DNA from: Pilasporangium apinafurcum
Lineage: Eukaryota; Oomycota; Peronosporomycetes; Pythiales; Pythiaceae
Assembly: GCA_001600495.1 (NCBI GenBank)
Contig: BCKE01000021.1
Coordinates: forward strand, 57,850 to 121,849
DNA length: 64,000 nt
Direction: 5' to 3'
Shown: piece by piece, positions 63,830 to 64,000 of the stretch
How positions within the stretch are numbered: the stretch's first letter is position 1
How the letters are laid out: each line of letters begins with the position of its first letter
Made by a program: the position numbers and the translations under genes
Notes under the pieces: model-generated
What the model saw: only the letters and a program-made list of their open reading frames with translations
Databases searched by the model: none
Told to the model about the DNA's origin: nothing

Positions 63830-64000
63830 TGTAAAAGGGTAACCCTTTTACTGGTTTACACTGTTGTGCAGTGAGGAAGCGCAATTGATTGACGACGAAC
63901 GTCGTCAATCAAGAGGAAAGAGAAAAACCGAAAGAGACTTACTCTTTTGGAGGAAAATTAGGAACTGAATTATTGTTTTAATAAAGCTACCTACAAAGTG
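63830..64000 (-). repeat. Fanzor 5'-region repeat, copy 2 (runs off the window)
   Basis: 168 of 171 bases match 53344-53514. Within the codons after the putative acceptor, one change is synonymous (AAG/AAA) and one is conservative (ATA/GTA, Ile/Val). On the 3' side of the gene the match stops abruptly at 63830, where the dispersed repeat's flank begins, so the rest of the coding sequence is absent here. The copy may continue upstream beyond 64000. Confidence 0.85.

Noticed and set aside
1-64000. tRNA genes, rRNA genes and CRISPR arrays
   Set aside because: No tRNA T-arm/anticodon arrangement, rRNA segment or regularly spaced repeats were recognised by eye; a covariance search would be needed to exclude tRNAs fully.

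Overview
The window is nuclear DNA of a eukaryotic microbe, most probably an oomycete (stramenopile). The genes are compact, single-exon or with a few short GT-AG introns of about 68-103 bases. Several starts follow an oomycete-style initiator (CTCATT/GTCATT-like). One gene encodes SmpB, and mitochondrion-encoded tmRNA is known from oomycetes. Other genes (triple CBM1 secreted protein, OSCA/TMEM63 channel, TKL kinases, PLAC8 proteins) fit as well. I cannot fix the genus.

Region 1 (0-19.3 kb) is ordinary gene space: a 2OG-Fe(II) oxygenase, NAD-dependent glycerol-3-phosphate dehydrogenase, an alpha/beta hydrolase, a secreted CBM1 protein, a small ankyrin protein, a Tubby-like protein, a large two-exon protein with acidic repeats and an RG tract, a three-exon SmpB gene, a four-exon Rab22/31-like GTPase and an S33-type serine hydrolase.

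Region 2 (19.3-29.6 kb) is duplicated, partly decayed accessory space: a broken S33 copy that keeps its intron, a broken PLAC8 gene, an ankyrin-TKL kinase fusion that only appears when a 77-base intron is removed, a fold-back element with arms of about 100 bases, an intact PLAC8 gene and a DUF4246 gene.

Region 3 (30.6-42.9 kb) looks like a graveyard of virus- or plasmid-like sequence: an HNH-nuclease remnant, a protein-primed-type family B DNA polymerase frame broken only by three TAG codons, von Willebrand A fragments joined head to head to that polymerase, an apparently intact HNH-like gene, a BTB-SPRY gene, an IPT/TIG remnant, and a 730-base element with 30-base terminal inverted repeats that carries the broken C-terminus of a Fanzor (eukaryotic TnpB-like) nuclease.

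Region 4 (43.5-63.3 kb) holds another PLAC8 and ankyrin gene, two tandem-pseudokinase genes in which all four kinase domains have Asn for the HRD aspartate, a Fanzor gene followed by closely spaced hairpins (candidate guide-RNA scaffold), an OSCA/TMEM63 channel, and a large protein built as two helical-bundle-plus-kinase units, the first apparently active and the second dead. The right edge repeats, at over 98% identity, the first 171 bases of the Fanzor locus, next to a dispersed repeat also found at 37.4 kb.

The most interesting parts are the Fanzor locus with its structured 3' flank and two relatives, the TAG-only interrupted polymerase, and the kinase/pseudokinase family with its shared N-terminal helical domain.
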